NCBI GenBank assembly: GCA_949592205.1
Contig: CATIUR010000001.1
Location: 64,312,559-64,376,558, forward strand
Direction of reading: 5' to 3'
Source of the DNA: Helichrysum umbraculigerum
Lineage: Eukaryota > Streptophyta > Magnoliopsida > Asterales > Asteraceae
Length of the DNA: 64,000 nucleotides
Shown here: positions 9,991 to 20,843 of the stretch, in pieces
Layout: the number at the start of each line of letters is the position of its first letter
Position numbering within the stretch: position 1 is the first letter of the stretch
Notes under the pieces: generated by a model
What the model saw: the letters and a program-made list of their open reading frames with translations, nothing else
What the model was told of the DNA's origin: nothing
Databases searched by the model: none
Program-made: the position numbers and the translations under genes

Positions 9991-12900
9991 TCAATTTAAA
10001 CACCCCCAGACTTCTTCTTCTTTTACGATGCCCAACTCACTCTGTAATTCATATTTGTAACTGGATGGCAAGAATCTGTACTGTCTAGCAAGCCCTTCTT
10101 CCATGATTGCTTTTCTCATAACTGAGTTCTTGGGAAGCACGCTGACTATTCTGATGAGATGTACAAGCTGCTCATGATCTATCTTTTCAAGTTCTGATTC
10201 TCTTTGAAAACACAGCTTTCCATTGAAGTCCTTGTAAACAATTCCTTTCTCACCTTCAGTGACTTCAGTACCCTCAACCCTTGGCACTCCATCAGGGATT
10301 GACATATTTAATTTGCTGGTGTTTGGGACTCTGATAATTCTGTTGGTACCTGCCCTATATCTTGGACTTGGTGGCTGCACAATCTCTTCACCAAATATGA
10401 CAGTGTCTTCTGGTCTAAGTAGCTGTAGATCTACCATTTTCTTGAACAATCTGTCAATCTCAGCCAAAACTTCTTCCTTTGCAGCACTTGAGGAATGATT
10501 GATAGCAAGTCTAATTTCATTCCATTCTTCTCTATGTAATTTACAAACTTGATCAAGATTGATTGCTTGAGAATCCAATCCTCTGTGAATCAGTAGCTGA
10601 GCTTGAGACTTGTTCTTAGGCTTCTTCAGGTATACTTTTGTGATAGGAGCAGGGTTTGATCTTCCAACCATTCTAACAGCATATTTCTTTCTGTCAAACT
10701 CATCCAACATTTTATCAGCAGAGGTCTTTGCTCCCCCTTTCTTTTTCAACTTGCTGCCCTTCTTATGTGCACAAATTTCTTGTTGAAGATCAGATTCTTC
10801 AACATCTTGAAGAAGTTTAGACATCCTGAAGTCTTCATCTTCTTGCTGTCTTTTTAAGAATGTTTCTCTTTCTTTTTGAATGGCTTCATCTCCACTCAGC
10901 TTCAATAGAAAGGCTCGATCAGAGTCAGCTTGTTCTTTCAGCTTTCTCTTTCTTTCTTCTTCTTCTTTTTCATTTAGCTCATCTTGAAATTTCAAAAGCA
11001 TCTCCTTCTCATGCTTTTGTCTCTCTTTAATTTTTCTTACTATTCGCTGCTGTTCAGTTTCTTCATGATGAGAACTTTCTGAAGTTACGACTGATGGCAA
11101 AAGATGAGTAGGAACAGAAGAATCTGACTCTGTAATCTCAGATTGAGAGTGATGATGAGTTGTAGTGGTTATTGCTTCTGTTGGAGTGGTGAAAGTGGGG
11201 ATTGAGATGGTGATTTGTGTAGCTGCTGTTGTGATTGTGGTAGTTGGTGCGGTTATTGTTGCTGGAAGAGGGGTTGATGATTGTGTTGTTGCTGATGGAA
11301 TGACTTCAGTTGCTAGGAATGCCTCAGATATGACAGTGTCTGTATGAGGTTGCTGAATGATAGTTTTGAGATTGTGCATGGCGGCTGCTATTTCTTCTTC
11401 AGAAAAGTTTATCTTTTTAGAAGAGATGAACTCTGATGTGGGAGACTCGCTGGTCCTTTTTTCTTTTTATTAAAATAGAAGAGATTGGTAGCAGATCTTC
11501 CATTTGATCATCAGAGACAACTGGTTGCTGAACTTCTTATTGATCTTCTACTTGATTAGCAACATCTTTTTCTGAAACATCTTTTTCTTTCTTATCACTC
11601 GTACCAGCATCAGTGTCTTTTTCAATAGTCCCATCATTCTTGTCTTCTTTATCAGCATCTTTATCAACACTATTTTGCATATTAGCATCATCCTGTTTCT
11701 TTTCATCACTTCCATTATTGCCATCATTGTCATCATCATCATCGTCATCTCCTTCATCCATATTGACAACATCATCTTCTTGTTGTCTATTCATCCATTC
11801 CCACCTCATCAGCTCAAAGCTTGCTGACTCCCCCATAACTCATGCATTTTCATCAGCGGCCCACTCTCTGACTAGATAATCATACCTCCTTTGTTCATCA
11901 GGATGAAACTCAGGGAAAACACTCATCTCTTTTTCTTCAGTGACATCCATATCTGATGAGTCGTTGTCAAAAGTAGTGAAATCCTTAGCATCATCATCAT
12001 CTTCATTCTCCCCCTCAGCCTCAGAAACGAATTGAATGATCTCCTAAAGTCTAATGCAGATTTTCTGATGATCTACATGCATAGTTTCTAGACCAGTGAT
12101 GGTTTCATGATGGTTTGAGATAATTTGTGGAAGCTTGCTAATAATTTTATCAGCATGAGTGATATATTCCACAACAGAAGATGCCATTGTTTTTTGTTTT
12201 TCATTTAGAGAGATTATTGCATCTTCATGAGTTTTGAGGCTGATTCTGGTGAATGATGCGAGATCAGTAAGAGACTTTGCATGAGTTTCCAGAAGTCGAT
12301 AGTGATCTATTTCAGCTTTTGCAATAAGAGAGACCTTTTCTTTGATAGAATCACTCCAATCTGGAATGGATTCATAAGCTGTTGCAAGAGAGTGAACCTT
12401 ATTAGTGAGATCAGTGAGTTTGCCAGTCAAAAACTCTCTGTCTTCAGTAAGCATCCGAATTTGTTGTTGTGAAGCAGCAATGTACTCAAGCAGCAGTTTG
12501 TCTGTTGATGATGTGGTAGAAGTTGATGCTTTGTTGGTTGGTGATTTTTGAGTGGTGTGGGAGATTGGTGGAATTATTGGTGGTTCAGATTGAAGTTTAA
12601 TATTTGGATGAGATGGATGATCATCAGCATTTTGAGCAATGTCATCACTAGAAACTGACATTTCATCTAATTCCTGAATGGGTGAAGTTATGAAATCAGC
12701 ATGTGGTAAAGTGGAGAAGGGTGAAGATGAAATATCAGTATCAACTGGTTGCTGATTCACCTTTGGAAGTGAAAGATCATAAGATCCATGTTGCTGATCT
12801 TGTTCAGAGGAAGATGAAGAAGTGTCCATTGGTTGGGCTTCCTCAACATCATCAGCTTGTGTTTTAGCTGATGGATCATTGGAAACAGAAAGATCAACCT

Positions 12901-14311
12901 GTATCTCTCCCTGTGACTGAGGAGGGACATTGTCGGTTGGTGCAGTGAAAGATGAGAGTTGGCCCGGGTCTGTAGCCAGTGATGTGTCATCAGTAATGAG
13001 TGTGTTAACACCCGCTGATGACACTAGCCCTTTGACTGAAACATCATCCTTTTGTGAGAATGATGAGTGGCTGATGGGTTGACTCGATGAATGGGTGTGG
13101 GTTGCACCCGAATCACTGCTAACAATGGGTTGAGCCATTGTAGCTGTCTGTAGGCTTCCCTTTATAGAGTCACTGGACTTTTGTGAGTCCAGTGAAGCAG
13201 TTTTAGGCATAGGTTGATCAAGAGTGCCCGCAGGAACTGAACGTTCAGTTGCTGCTTCATTCTTGGCGTCCTTAGACGACTTTTTCTGACTCTGTCCCTG
13301 ATCCTTTGATGTCAGGGACTTTAACTTGATTTTCTTAGGAGCAGTTGGTGGCTTTTGCTTTGGTGGTTGATCAGCAATGGTCACTGGAGGTGTGATCAGT
13401 GACGTGATCGATGGGGGGGCAGAACCAGATGGATGTATAGCTTGTAAAGGCTGGGGTGCAAGTATCCCCTTTGGTTTCATAAAATCAGGGAGAAGCACAG
13501 TTGCAGTTTTACCAAAATTTTGACTTCCTATCAAAGTAGGTTCAAAACCTTTAAATGAAATCCTGTCATAGGATTTAAATTGATCTCTAAAGATAAGAGA
13601 AAGGAACCTAGGATAGGAAATAAATTTTGCTCTGCTAGTTTCACAGATTCTAGAAACAATATCATCAAAAATCACACTTGCATAGTCAACTTTTAAGGAA
13701 TTGACCAGTGACCAGCTTAACTGTGCTTCTAGGGAGTTGAATTGATCATAACTCCCTGTTTTTGTGCCCAAAGATTGAATAAAATTTGAAAATAGGGCAT
13801 TCCACACACCATCCATTTTAGATTTAAGAACAGTAGAGTACTTACGATTTCCATTGCTATCCATAGTATATTTGCATTAAATCCCAGTGAGATTCACTAT
13901 GCCTCCTTTGGCATCTTCTTTGTCAGGCAGTGGATCGTAAGTATCATGTTCAGGGAGTTGTAAAACAGTACGGATGGTGTGTGCAGTAATGATTATTTCT
14001 TGACCTCCGTTATCGATAAAACCTTTAAGTTGAGAGGTACTATTAACGATTGAGTGAGTACAGGTATACCAAAACTCACTCAACCATTCTGGATTCATCT
14101 TTTCAGGGGATAAAGTGAGAGCAGGGAGAATAAAATGATTTTTCAGAAAAGTGATAATCTCCGCGTACTCTGGTTTAGGGCATGAAATATTACCCAAATA
14201 ATTTGCTTTTGGAACTGTAAGGATATCATCTTCACCGACTGCAGGAGCTCGAAGAGCTTTGATTTCTGCAGAGGCAGTGTATGAGTTGAGAAAATATTTT
14301 GGTTTAGCCAT
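9991..14311 (-). pseudogene. Long extra ORF in the env-like position of SIRE element, broken
   Basis: From MAKPKYFLNSYTASAEIKA at 14311 the frame runs through the 144-residue and 606-residue blocks and on to 11537, interrupted by TAA (13877-13879), TAG (12044-12046), TGA (11840-11842) and TAA (11537-11539). After a frameshift in an A-rich run near 11465 it continues as the 462-residue block ending GCLN at 9991, giving about 1,440 codons in all. The N-terminal part (EFWYTCTHSI, RTVLQLPEHD, FISYPRFLSLIF) resembles a hypothetical protein family common in Asteraceae that lies downstream of copia pol genes. The middle is Ser/Thr/Gln-rich; the region near 11540-11830 is very acidic; 10740-11040 is charged (KIKERQKHEKEM) and likely coiled-coil. 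Function is unknown. The env-like label is by position only; no membrane segment is clear. Confidence 0.65.
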
Positions 14312-14632
14312 TACAGAACCTTTGAAAATCGTAGATTAAAGGTGTATTTAAGGGTTTTGGAAAAGCCAAGGATTTTTCGAAAATTAGTAAAGTGTAAAAG
14401 TTTACAAGTTGCTGATTTGGGGGTGTTTAAATAGTACACTTTACTAATGATCGTGTGGTTGAGATGAAAACAACGTGGGCAGTCGTGGTGGAAGATGTAG
14501 AGGTGGAGAAGGTGATGATGGTGGTGCGAGGTGGCATTAATGGTGATGGGAGTGGTGTGCCGGAAAAAGTACGCTGACGTAAGAAAGAGAGTGTCAGAAG
14601 CGCGCGATTTTTCCGATATACCATAAAACATT
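14312..14632 (-). promoter_or_regulatory. Possible internal promoter ahead of the SIRE extra ORF
   Basis: The minus strand holds TATTTAAA (14426-14433), about 115 bases before the ORF start at 14311, within a non-coding leader. This could let the downstream ORF be transcribed on its own. It is inference from position and one TATA-like word. Confidence 0.3.
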
Positions 14633-15135
14633 TAATTTTGAAATCCGTTAAGTTAACTACACGAAGTACTAACTATAACGAATGTTTTGTTAATTGACAA
14701 TCACCATTAAATGATATCATCAGTGAGTTTTAAAAGTTACTGAAGATACATAATCAAATTTCTTGATTTACCACAAAGAGAAAAAGTTAAGATTAATAAC
14801 ATTGTTTCTTTATTTAGGCAAGGATGTAGTCTCGCTGATTTAAACACAACTTAGAATACTGAATAAACCATTGAGATGTGATCATTTTATAAATAAAGAA
14901 AAAGATTATTAATCTTGAATAAACCAAAAAGAGAATTTTTTTTTTTTTTTAAAGTAAATTCAAGAGAAAAGATTATGTTGTATATAAGTTGTATATCATA
15001 TCATTAGATTGCTTCGTCACTGATTAGGTTACAACTTAGAATACTAACAAAATCAGCTTTAGAAGAAATTGAATCACTGATATAAAACCGTATAACAGCA
15101 TAATAAATACTCATGAGATAAAAGGAACAAAATGA
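14633..15135 (-). other. Gap where copia pol would be expected
   Basis: About 500 AT-rich bases between the gag stop and the leader of the extra ORF. A poly-T run sits at 14938-14951. No protease, integrase, RT or RNase H remnant is recognisable; the join left by loss of pol probably lies here. Confidence 0.5.
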
Positions 15136-17450
15136 TTAGTCCAATTGATGAACCCATCCAGAGATAGGTTCATAGTGACCGAGCGCTGGTTTTGGCTTCC
15201 ACTGGTTTGAATAAATTGTGTCTGAATGTTCACTGATAGTGTTTTGTTTTTCAAATGGTAAAACAGAACATTCATATGACACATGTTGCCTGTTGCCACA
15301 TTTATAACATTTTTTATTCGAGGAGCCGATCTTTTTGGCTTTCTTCTTTTTAAGTTGCTGATCAGACACAGTTACACAACTTTTCTCACTGATTGTAACT
15401 TCTTGTATCTTTGACTTTAGGTCACTGATAGAAGTTGTCTCAGTGACAGATACAGTGTCTGAGAAGTTACTGATGATAGTTTGATTATCAGCGATGGTTT
15501 TGATGAGATGAGATGTTACTGATGATTTGACAGTTTTCAAAATATTTATCTCATCATCATTATTCAGAACATCAGTATCTTCAGTGACCAACTTGCTTTT
15601 AGTAAAGTAATTTGGTCGTGGCTCACTGAAGATGGATATGGGTTCAAATACAGCTTCTGAAAAATTACCCTTGGGATCAAAAACAGGGTCAATCTTTGTT
15701 GAATCAGCGAGGGATGCAGTATATTCATAATCTCCTCCTAAAATAGCTTTGACTTGTTTTGGGATTTGATTATTTACACAGTGATTGACTTTATCATTTG
15801 ACTTACACCAAAATTTTATGACCTTTTTAAGCTGTTGAAATTGTGTTTCAAACTTAACCTTTTCTTGAACACACACTTGATTAGCATGGATATGTGCATT
15901 AAGATCAAGTTTTAATTTCTTCAACCTTGACTCATTTTCATTTTGATCATTAAGTTTGGATTGTAAGTCACAAATTTTACGTTTCTGCCCTCTTTGAATA
16001 TCATGAGCATTTGATAAGTCAACTATCAAAGACTCAAAGACTTTATCTTTTTCAGTAGCTGTATATGTTTTAAAACAGTGTACCTTGTAGAGAGTTTCAG
16101 GATTCCATTCAGATGCTGAACATTTAGGAGGGACTTCTTTGATGTCTCCAAGAGGTCCAGCATCATTAGCCATCAGACAGTACACTTTGTCTAAACAAAT
16201 CATTGCTTCTTCTTCATCAGATGATGAGGAATCAGAATCACTGAATGAACCTTCTTCAGCAACGAAACCTTTTCCTTTCTTCTTGCCAGATTTAGCCAAT
16301 GCCTTCAATTTCTTGTATTTTGCCTTATACTTGTTATACTTGTCATTTCTGACATCTGGCATGGGTTCAGGGACTTGATTCACTGACTTTGATCTGCATT
16401 CAGCTGCAAAATGACCAATTCTGCCACACTTGTAGCATTCACCTTTAGATTGAAATTTATCAGATGATGGAGCACCAGCAAATCGTTTAGATCTGGTGTT
16501 CCTTCTGAAATTAGCAACCATCATGGCCATATCCTTCTCAAGCTTCTCCAATCCTTCATCATACTCATATTCTGATTCTTCTTCATTCAGACCACCTTCT
16601 TCTTCAGCTATCAGTGACTTTGAGCTTTTCTTAGACACTTTTGACTTCTGTCTCTGATCGATTTCATCAAGCTCTGCTACAAGGGCATTGGATATCTTCT
16701 GACTTCCAAGAGTAGCACGAATATGCTCACTCTGATCATCTTGCTTTTCAGACTGCTCCCAATTGAGCAAAATACCATAGACCTGAGTTAGATTCAGAAT
16801 TGAATAATCATTTCTCTGTCTGGTACAAGTGGCAATAGTTCCCCAGATTTTCCTTGGCAGCAACTCAAGAAACTTTTCAACAACAAATCTTTGTTCCTTG
16901 CCTATACCAGCCTTCTCCATTTTGTTCATCAGTGACTGGTATCTGGTGTAAGTTGAAGACAGAGATTCATTTGGTTCCATTGCGAACAGCTCATACTGGC
17001 GAGTGAGATTAACTTCCCTGCAGCGAATAATATCAGGAGTTCCAATATATATATTCCTAAGGGTATCCCACATATCTTTTGCAGTCCTACAAAGCCTAAT
17101 TGATTCGAACACTTCATCAGGAAGTGCCATGCCTATGTAGATTTTAGCTTGTTTATCAAGTCTAACCAACCGCCTATCCTCATCAGTCCATTGTTCCTCT
17201 CTTTTAGGTAAAACCATTTCTGGTATAGCTGGAGTAGTAGCTGTTGCAATTACAGCAGGAACAATAGTAGTTGGGATATGGGGACCATTGGTTATTATAT
17301 TACAAAGACGGTCATCAACTAAGTCCAAAAACATCATCATCGGGACATCCAAGTTTCAATCCTTGAAGGATCAAAAGCTGGAGGTTTGGTTGTAGAACCA
17401 TTTCCCTTTTGATAATCAGAGTCAACACAGCTATACTTTACTGATTCCAT
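15136..17450 (-). pseudogene. Ty1/copia gag of SIRE type, with one frameshift near its start
   Basis: The natural start is probably ATG at 17450 (MESVKYSCVDSDYQ), which reads into DPSRIETW and then shifts frame near 17345-17350; the remaining 730 or so codons (from MMMFLDLVDDRLC) are open to 15136. The UBN2-type gag core lies at about 17300-16700 (AKDMWDTLRNIYIG, LLPRKIWGTI). A zinc knuckle CYKCGRIGHFAAEC lies near 16395-16440 and a second, CYKCGNRQHVSYEC, near 15265-15310. The middle is charged and probably coiled-coil. In autonomous relatives protease follows the C-terminal region; here a stop ends it. Confidence 0.8.
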
Positions 17451-17480
17451 AGCAGACCTGGTTAATTGAATTTAAACCAA

Positions 17481-17496
17481 CTCTGCTCTGATACCA
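17481..17496 (-). other. Primer binding site of SIRE element
   Basis: The minus strand reads TGGTATCAGAGCAGAG just inside the 5' LTR, complementary to initiator tRNA-Met. Confidence 0.85.
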
Positions 17497-17498
17497 AT

Positions 17499-18554
17499 TG
17501 ATAGTCCCGTAATCACTATTAGTTAGTGATTTGGAATCACAAAGTGTAAAGTTTAATTGTAGAAGGGGGGGGTTGAATACAATTTAAAACAATTTCAAAT
17601 TTTACCAAGTGTTTCAGTTTGTTTTAAATTAATTATCTATAACAGAGTATGTCGGTATTGAAATAACAGATTAAAGATATAACAGAATCAAAGAATGATA
17701 AGTAATAGTAGCTGAAAGTGAATTGTATTGATTAAATTCACAAAGTGTTGAATGCGGAATGGATTAACCAAAGTTAATCCAATTCAAACACTTAGCTAAA
17801 TTATTACAATGAAGAGCGTTAACTACAGTGGACAGACACGCTGATAGTTAACCTCGCTGAATCTTAATATACACCTAGACAAACTGGTTCTCTGACAAAC
17901 AGAAGAACGGTGCATATAACGACTAGCCTTAATAGTACAAAACACTGAACTATTTATACTACAAGAGTTCCTAAAATATCGCCTACAAAATAGGATCTTG
18001 AAAGGACACGTGTTGCTGCTTGATTGGTCCTGATCTCTGATAAACCGACATTCTGCGGGTCCCAATTCTGTTACCGCAAATATCTCGTTACCTTAAAACC
18101 AATCACTTGCTGCCACGTAATCTTTCAGGTATTCTTTAAACTGGAACACTCTTGCTGATGTATAGATAAGTACAGTACTTTTAAGTACTAGATGTTTGAG
18201 AGGCTTTATTGAAATAGTCACTGATGATGCAGCAATCCTCCTCACTCACTGCGAGCTAACATGCTCTTGTAGAATGATTTGAACAACGGATCTTCAGTGA
18301 CTAGCTGTTATTCTGGCAGTGACTTTTGCCTTTATTGATTTGAAGAAGTAATGCTCTCGCTGACGTAGATCAGCGACACACCAAGTTGAGCTTTAAATCT
18401 TCCTCAGAATATCGAATCAGAATGAATGACGATCAGCAAATCCTATCATTAGCAACAGCAGCTTTGATACAATCCATTTCTTCATTGAGTAGTGTAAGGT
18501 TGAGTTGGTCAGCGACCAGTGACTTCATCATGATCAGCGACCAGTGACTCAACA
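17499..18554 (-). repeat. 5' LTR of SIRE element
   Basis: Begins TGATAGTCCCG and ends CTCAACA on the plus strand; followed by the TSD ataac at 18555-18559. Confidence 0.9.
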
Positions 18555-18860
18555 ATAACCAATCACTAACACATGTGTTACTAATTTGTAAAACCCACCA
18601 AAAAATGGAAGAAAAAAAAAGTTGTCGAAAGTATGCCTTGAGGGACGGGAAATCGAAGAGGAGAAAACGCTGAATTTTATGGTGCAATTTTCATGATTTT
18701 TCGACTTACCGTTTGTGAGATATTTAATTTTTAAAAAAGTGGAGGAGAGAGAATAAAGTGTGGAGGAGAGAGAAAAAAGTGACACATGGCATAAATCTGT
18801 TTGTTCCTTCATTCTCACTCAAAATTGGTGTACTCATTTGAACCTTACTCTATATCAATA

Positions 18861-19134
18861 ATATAATTATATATCAGTTGTAATTAATAATTTTCGAATT
18901 ATTAATTATTTTGTATCACCAACATTATTATATTTAGTTTAGTCGAGTATAATACGTTTATTTCATACGTAATTATATATACACATATGACTACAACCAA
19001 ATATATCACGTATCACATAGTAAGTTTATCAAAAACTTAACACATAAATTGTTTTGAATTCACTAGTCAGGGAATTACTCTAGGTAATGCATGAAATTAG
19101 GTTAAGTAAATACCCTAATTGGAGAATTGTCACA
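18861..19134 (-). repeat. 5' LTR of Tekay-1, outer portion
   Basis: This is the other side of the MULE-like insertion. It ends GAGAATTGTCACA at 19134, giving the sense start TGTGACAATTCTCC. The assignment rests on TG...CA logic and continuity across the insertion. Confidence 0.6.
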
Positions 19135-20324
19135 GCAAGACACCCCCACATTTCTATGCTATTGTGCAAAAATTTTCCATTTTTCACAATCAATTAGAGT
19201 TATTGCTTTCTCTTGTACCACACTTGACCAATATTGGCTCAATTGAAATAAAATTTTAGCATAAGCTAAATTTTATATTTAGCCTCTCAAATAATGAATC
19301 ATGCACTTGATATCAAAATGCAAGACACCCCCACATTTCTATGCTATTGTGCAAAAATTCTCCATTTTTCACAATCAATTAGGGTTATTGCTTTCTCTTA
19401 ACAAGCTTCCCCCACATGTCTTGCAACTTGATATAAGTTCCAGTCATAATCATATATATCCAATATGATTCTAATCAATGATGTAGTCAAATGCCCCCAC
19501 ATAAGATTTACATCTTTTGTGTTCCAGATTTTAGTACATTTGAGCAATTCTTAGTCATAATCTAGGTTTCACCTAGAGACGTCGAATTTAGAGAACTTAA
19601 CAAAGTTTTCGCACTCAAATTATAACTTGCAAATCCGAATTCTATTTAGGCAATCCAAAAACCCAAGATAATATAACAAAAGATAGACATCTTTATGCTT
19701 ATAATTATCCCAAATTTCATATCTTTAATTGAATTCCATATAATGGAATTAATCCCCCATCATTGTCATCAATTAATTTGGTTTCACAATATACCAAATT
19801 CACTATTATTGAATGAACCATTAAGTTTGTCTTTATATAAATTTCACATATTGGAATGTTCCTTTGTTAATTGATCTCTGCAGAAGATCATCATTAACAA
19901 GTTTAAGTCTAGCATGCAATAGACTTCAAGACCTAAGCTTAAGAATAGAAGATGCATCATTCTAATTCTCCTTAGCTTTCTTCTAACAAGGAATGTAATC
20001 CCTTGGTAGTAATCATCCTTATAAAGACAAAATCGACTTTTGAGACTCAAAACCACCCAAACAAATTGAAGGTCTCAAACATATTTACTATTGTTATTCA
20101 TTCAGATATTTCTTTAGAATCATAGCATAATCGCCTTTGATCTCTAAAGTTTCACCAATTGCCCCATAAAGAGGACTTAACCCACATCGAGGGACGAAAC
20201 AGCATACCCTATATGACGCTTTCTCAAGGGATATACACAACTCCCTTGCTATTTATTGACACCTTCATGTCAATTCTATTTGTAGTCTCGACACTCTATC
20301 AAACTAACAAGGGTGATAGAGTCG
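19135..20324. other. AT-rich repetitive flank, no gene
   Basis: This has no supportable ORF. It carries a two-copy direct repeat (19135-19220 and 19321-19406; gcaagacacccccacat and following) about 186 bases apart. It was the target of Tekay-1 on the left and Tekay-2 on the right. It is probably old LTR-retrotransposon sequence, but I cannot name the family. Confidence 0.5.
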
Positions 20325-20843
20325 TCTACTGTAACACCCTCAAATTTCGGTTTGCGGAAGCGATCGGGTCGGGTGTTACCAAATTAAATATCACAGCATA
20401 AGATACATAATGAACGACCCTAAATGAGACGTTTGAAAATAATTATACATTTATGAAATTTAAGTATTTACAAGTTGCGAGTTCGCATAAAAGTAATATT
20501 ACATTCTACTAGTACTGAGTAAATGCAATAAATATCCTGAGTATTGAAAACATGCGACTCGAGCTAGAATCCTGTAGTCCAATCCTACTACAGCAGTGTA
20601 CCTGAGAATGCACACTAAAAGGGTCAGCTGAAAAGCTGGTGAGTTCACAAGTAATTTGTAGAAACAAGTAGTTCGAGTAATAAATGTTTCATTCAGAAAT
20701 ATCAATCAAGTTTAGCAGTTTAAATAACAACAGTTGCCCCTCGAGGCAGTTATAAGTAATTTATGGTAAGCAGGTGAACCTAATCCATAGGTTTCTAGTC
20801 AAATAAAGGGGACCAATCCTCATCCTGTGTGTTATCCGGTAAG

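Larger units (their letters stand above)
8700..18554 (-). mobile_element. SIRE-type Ty1/copia element lacking pol, with extra ORF; TSD ataac
   Basis: LTRs of about 1055 bases at both ends begin TGATAGTCCCG on the plus strand and end CTCAACA. The 5-bp duplication ataac (8695-8699 and 18555-18559) is perfect. Inside, on the minus strand, lie PBS, copia-type gag, a non-coding stretch, a long interrupted ORF and the PPT. No protease, integrase, RT or RNase H motif was found in any of the ORFs, so the copy is non-autonomous. The two LTRs differ at about six positions by eye. Confidence 0.9.
8158..18860. mobile_element. Long-TIR MULE-like element (8168-18850) with 10-bp TSD, split by SIRE
   Basis: The left arm (8168-8460) and the right arm (18560-18850) are diverged inverted copies: both hold ATGAAAATTGCACC, CCGTCCCTCAAGGCATACTTT and TTTTTTGGTGGGTTT when the right arm is read on the minus strand. 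The termini are GGGTGGGGTTCAAATG and GAGTAAGGTTCAAATG. The direct repeat tatatcaata flanks both ends (8158-8167 and 18851-18860); a 9-10 bp duplication fits Mutator-like transposition. Without SIRE the element is about 820 bp and codes for nothing, so it is a non-autonomous foldback MULE. Confidence 0.8.
1..19134 (-). mobile_element. Tekay-1: Ty3/gypsy chromovirus-type element, 5' part, split by nested insertions
   Basis: Read on the minus strand, this element runs 5' LTR (19134 to 4313, interrupted), PBS, an extra ORF, gag and pol up to reverse transcriptase and RNase H, and leaves the window at position 1 before integrase. The LTR starts TGTGACAATTCTCC and ends GGGGGTGTGACA in the sense direction. 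The 5' LTR is interrupted by 8168-18850. The outer limit at 19134 is inferred from the TG...CA ends; the other TSD and the 3' LTR lie outside the window, so the TSD (gcaag at 19135-19139) cannot be confirmed. The gag and pol sequence resemble the Tekay/Del lineage, also seen intact at 57359-61933. Confidence 0.75.

Noticed and set aside
11613..11879. Plus-strand Ser-rich ORF and minus-strand Met-rich ORF at 11548-11775
   Set aside because: Off-frame readings of the acidic GAT/GAC-rich part of the SIRE extra ORF.
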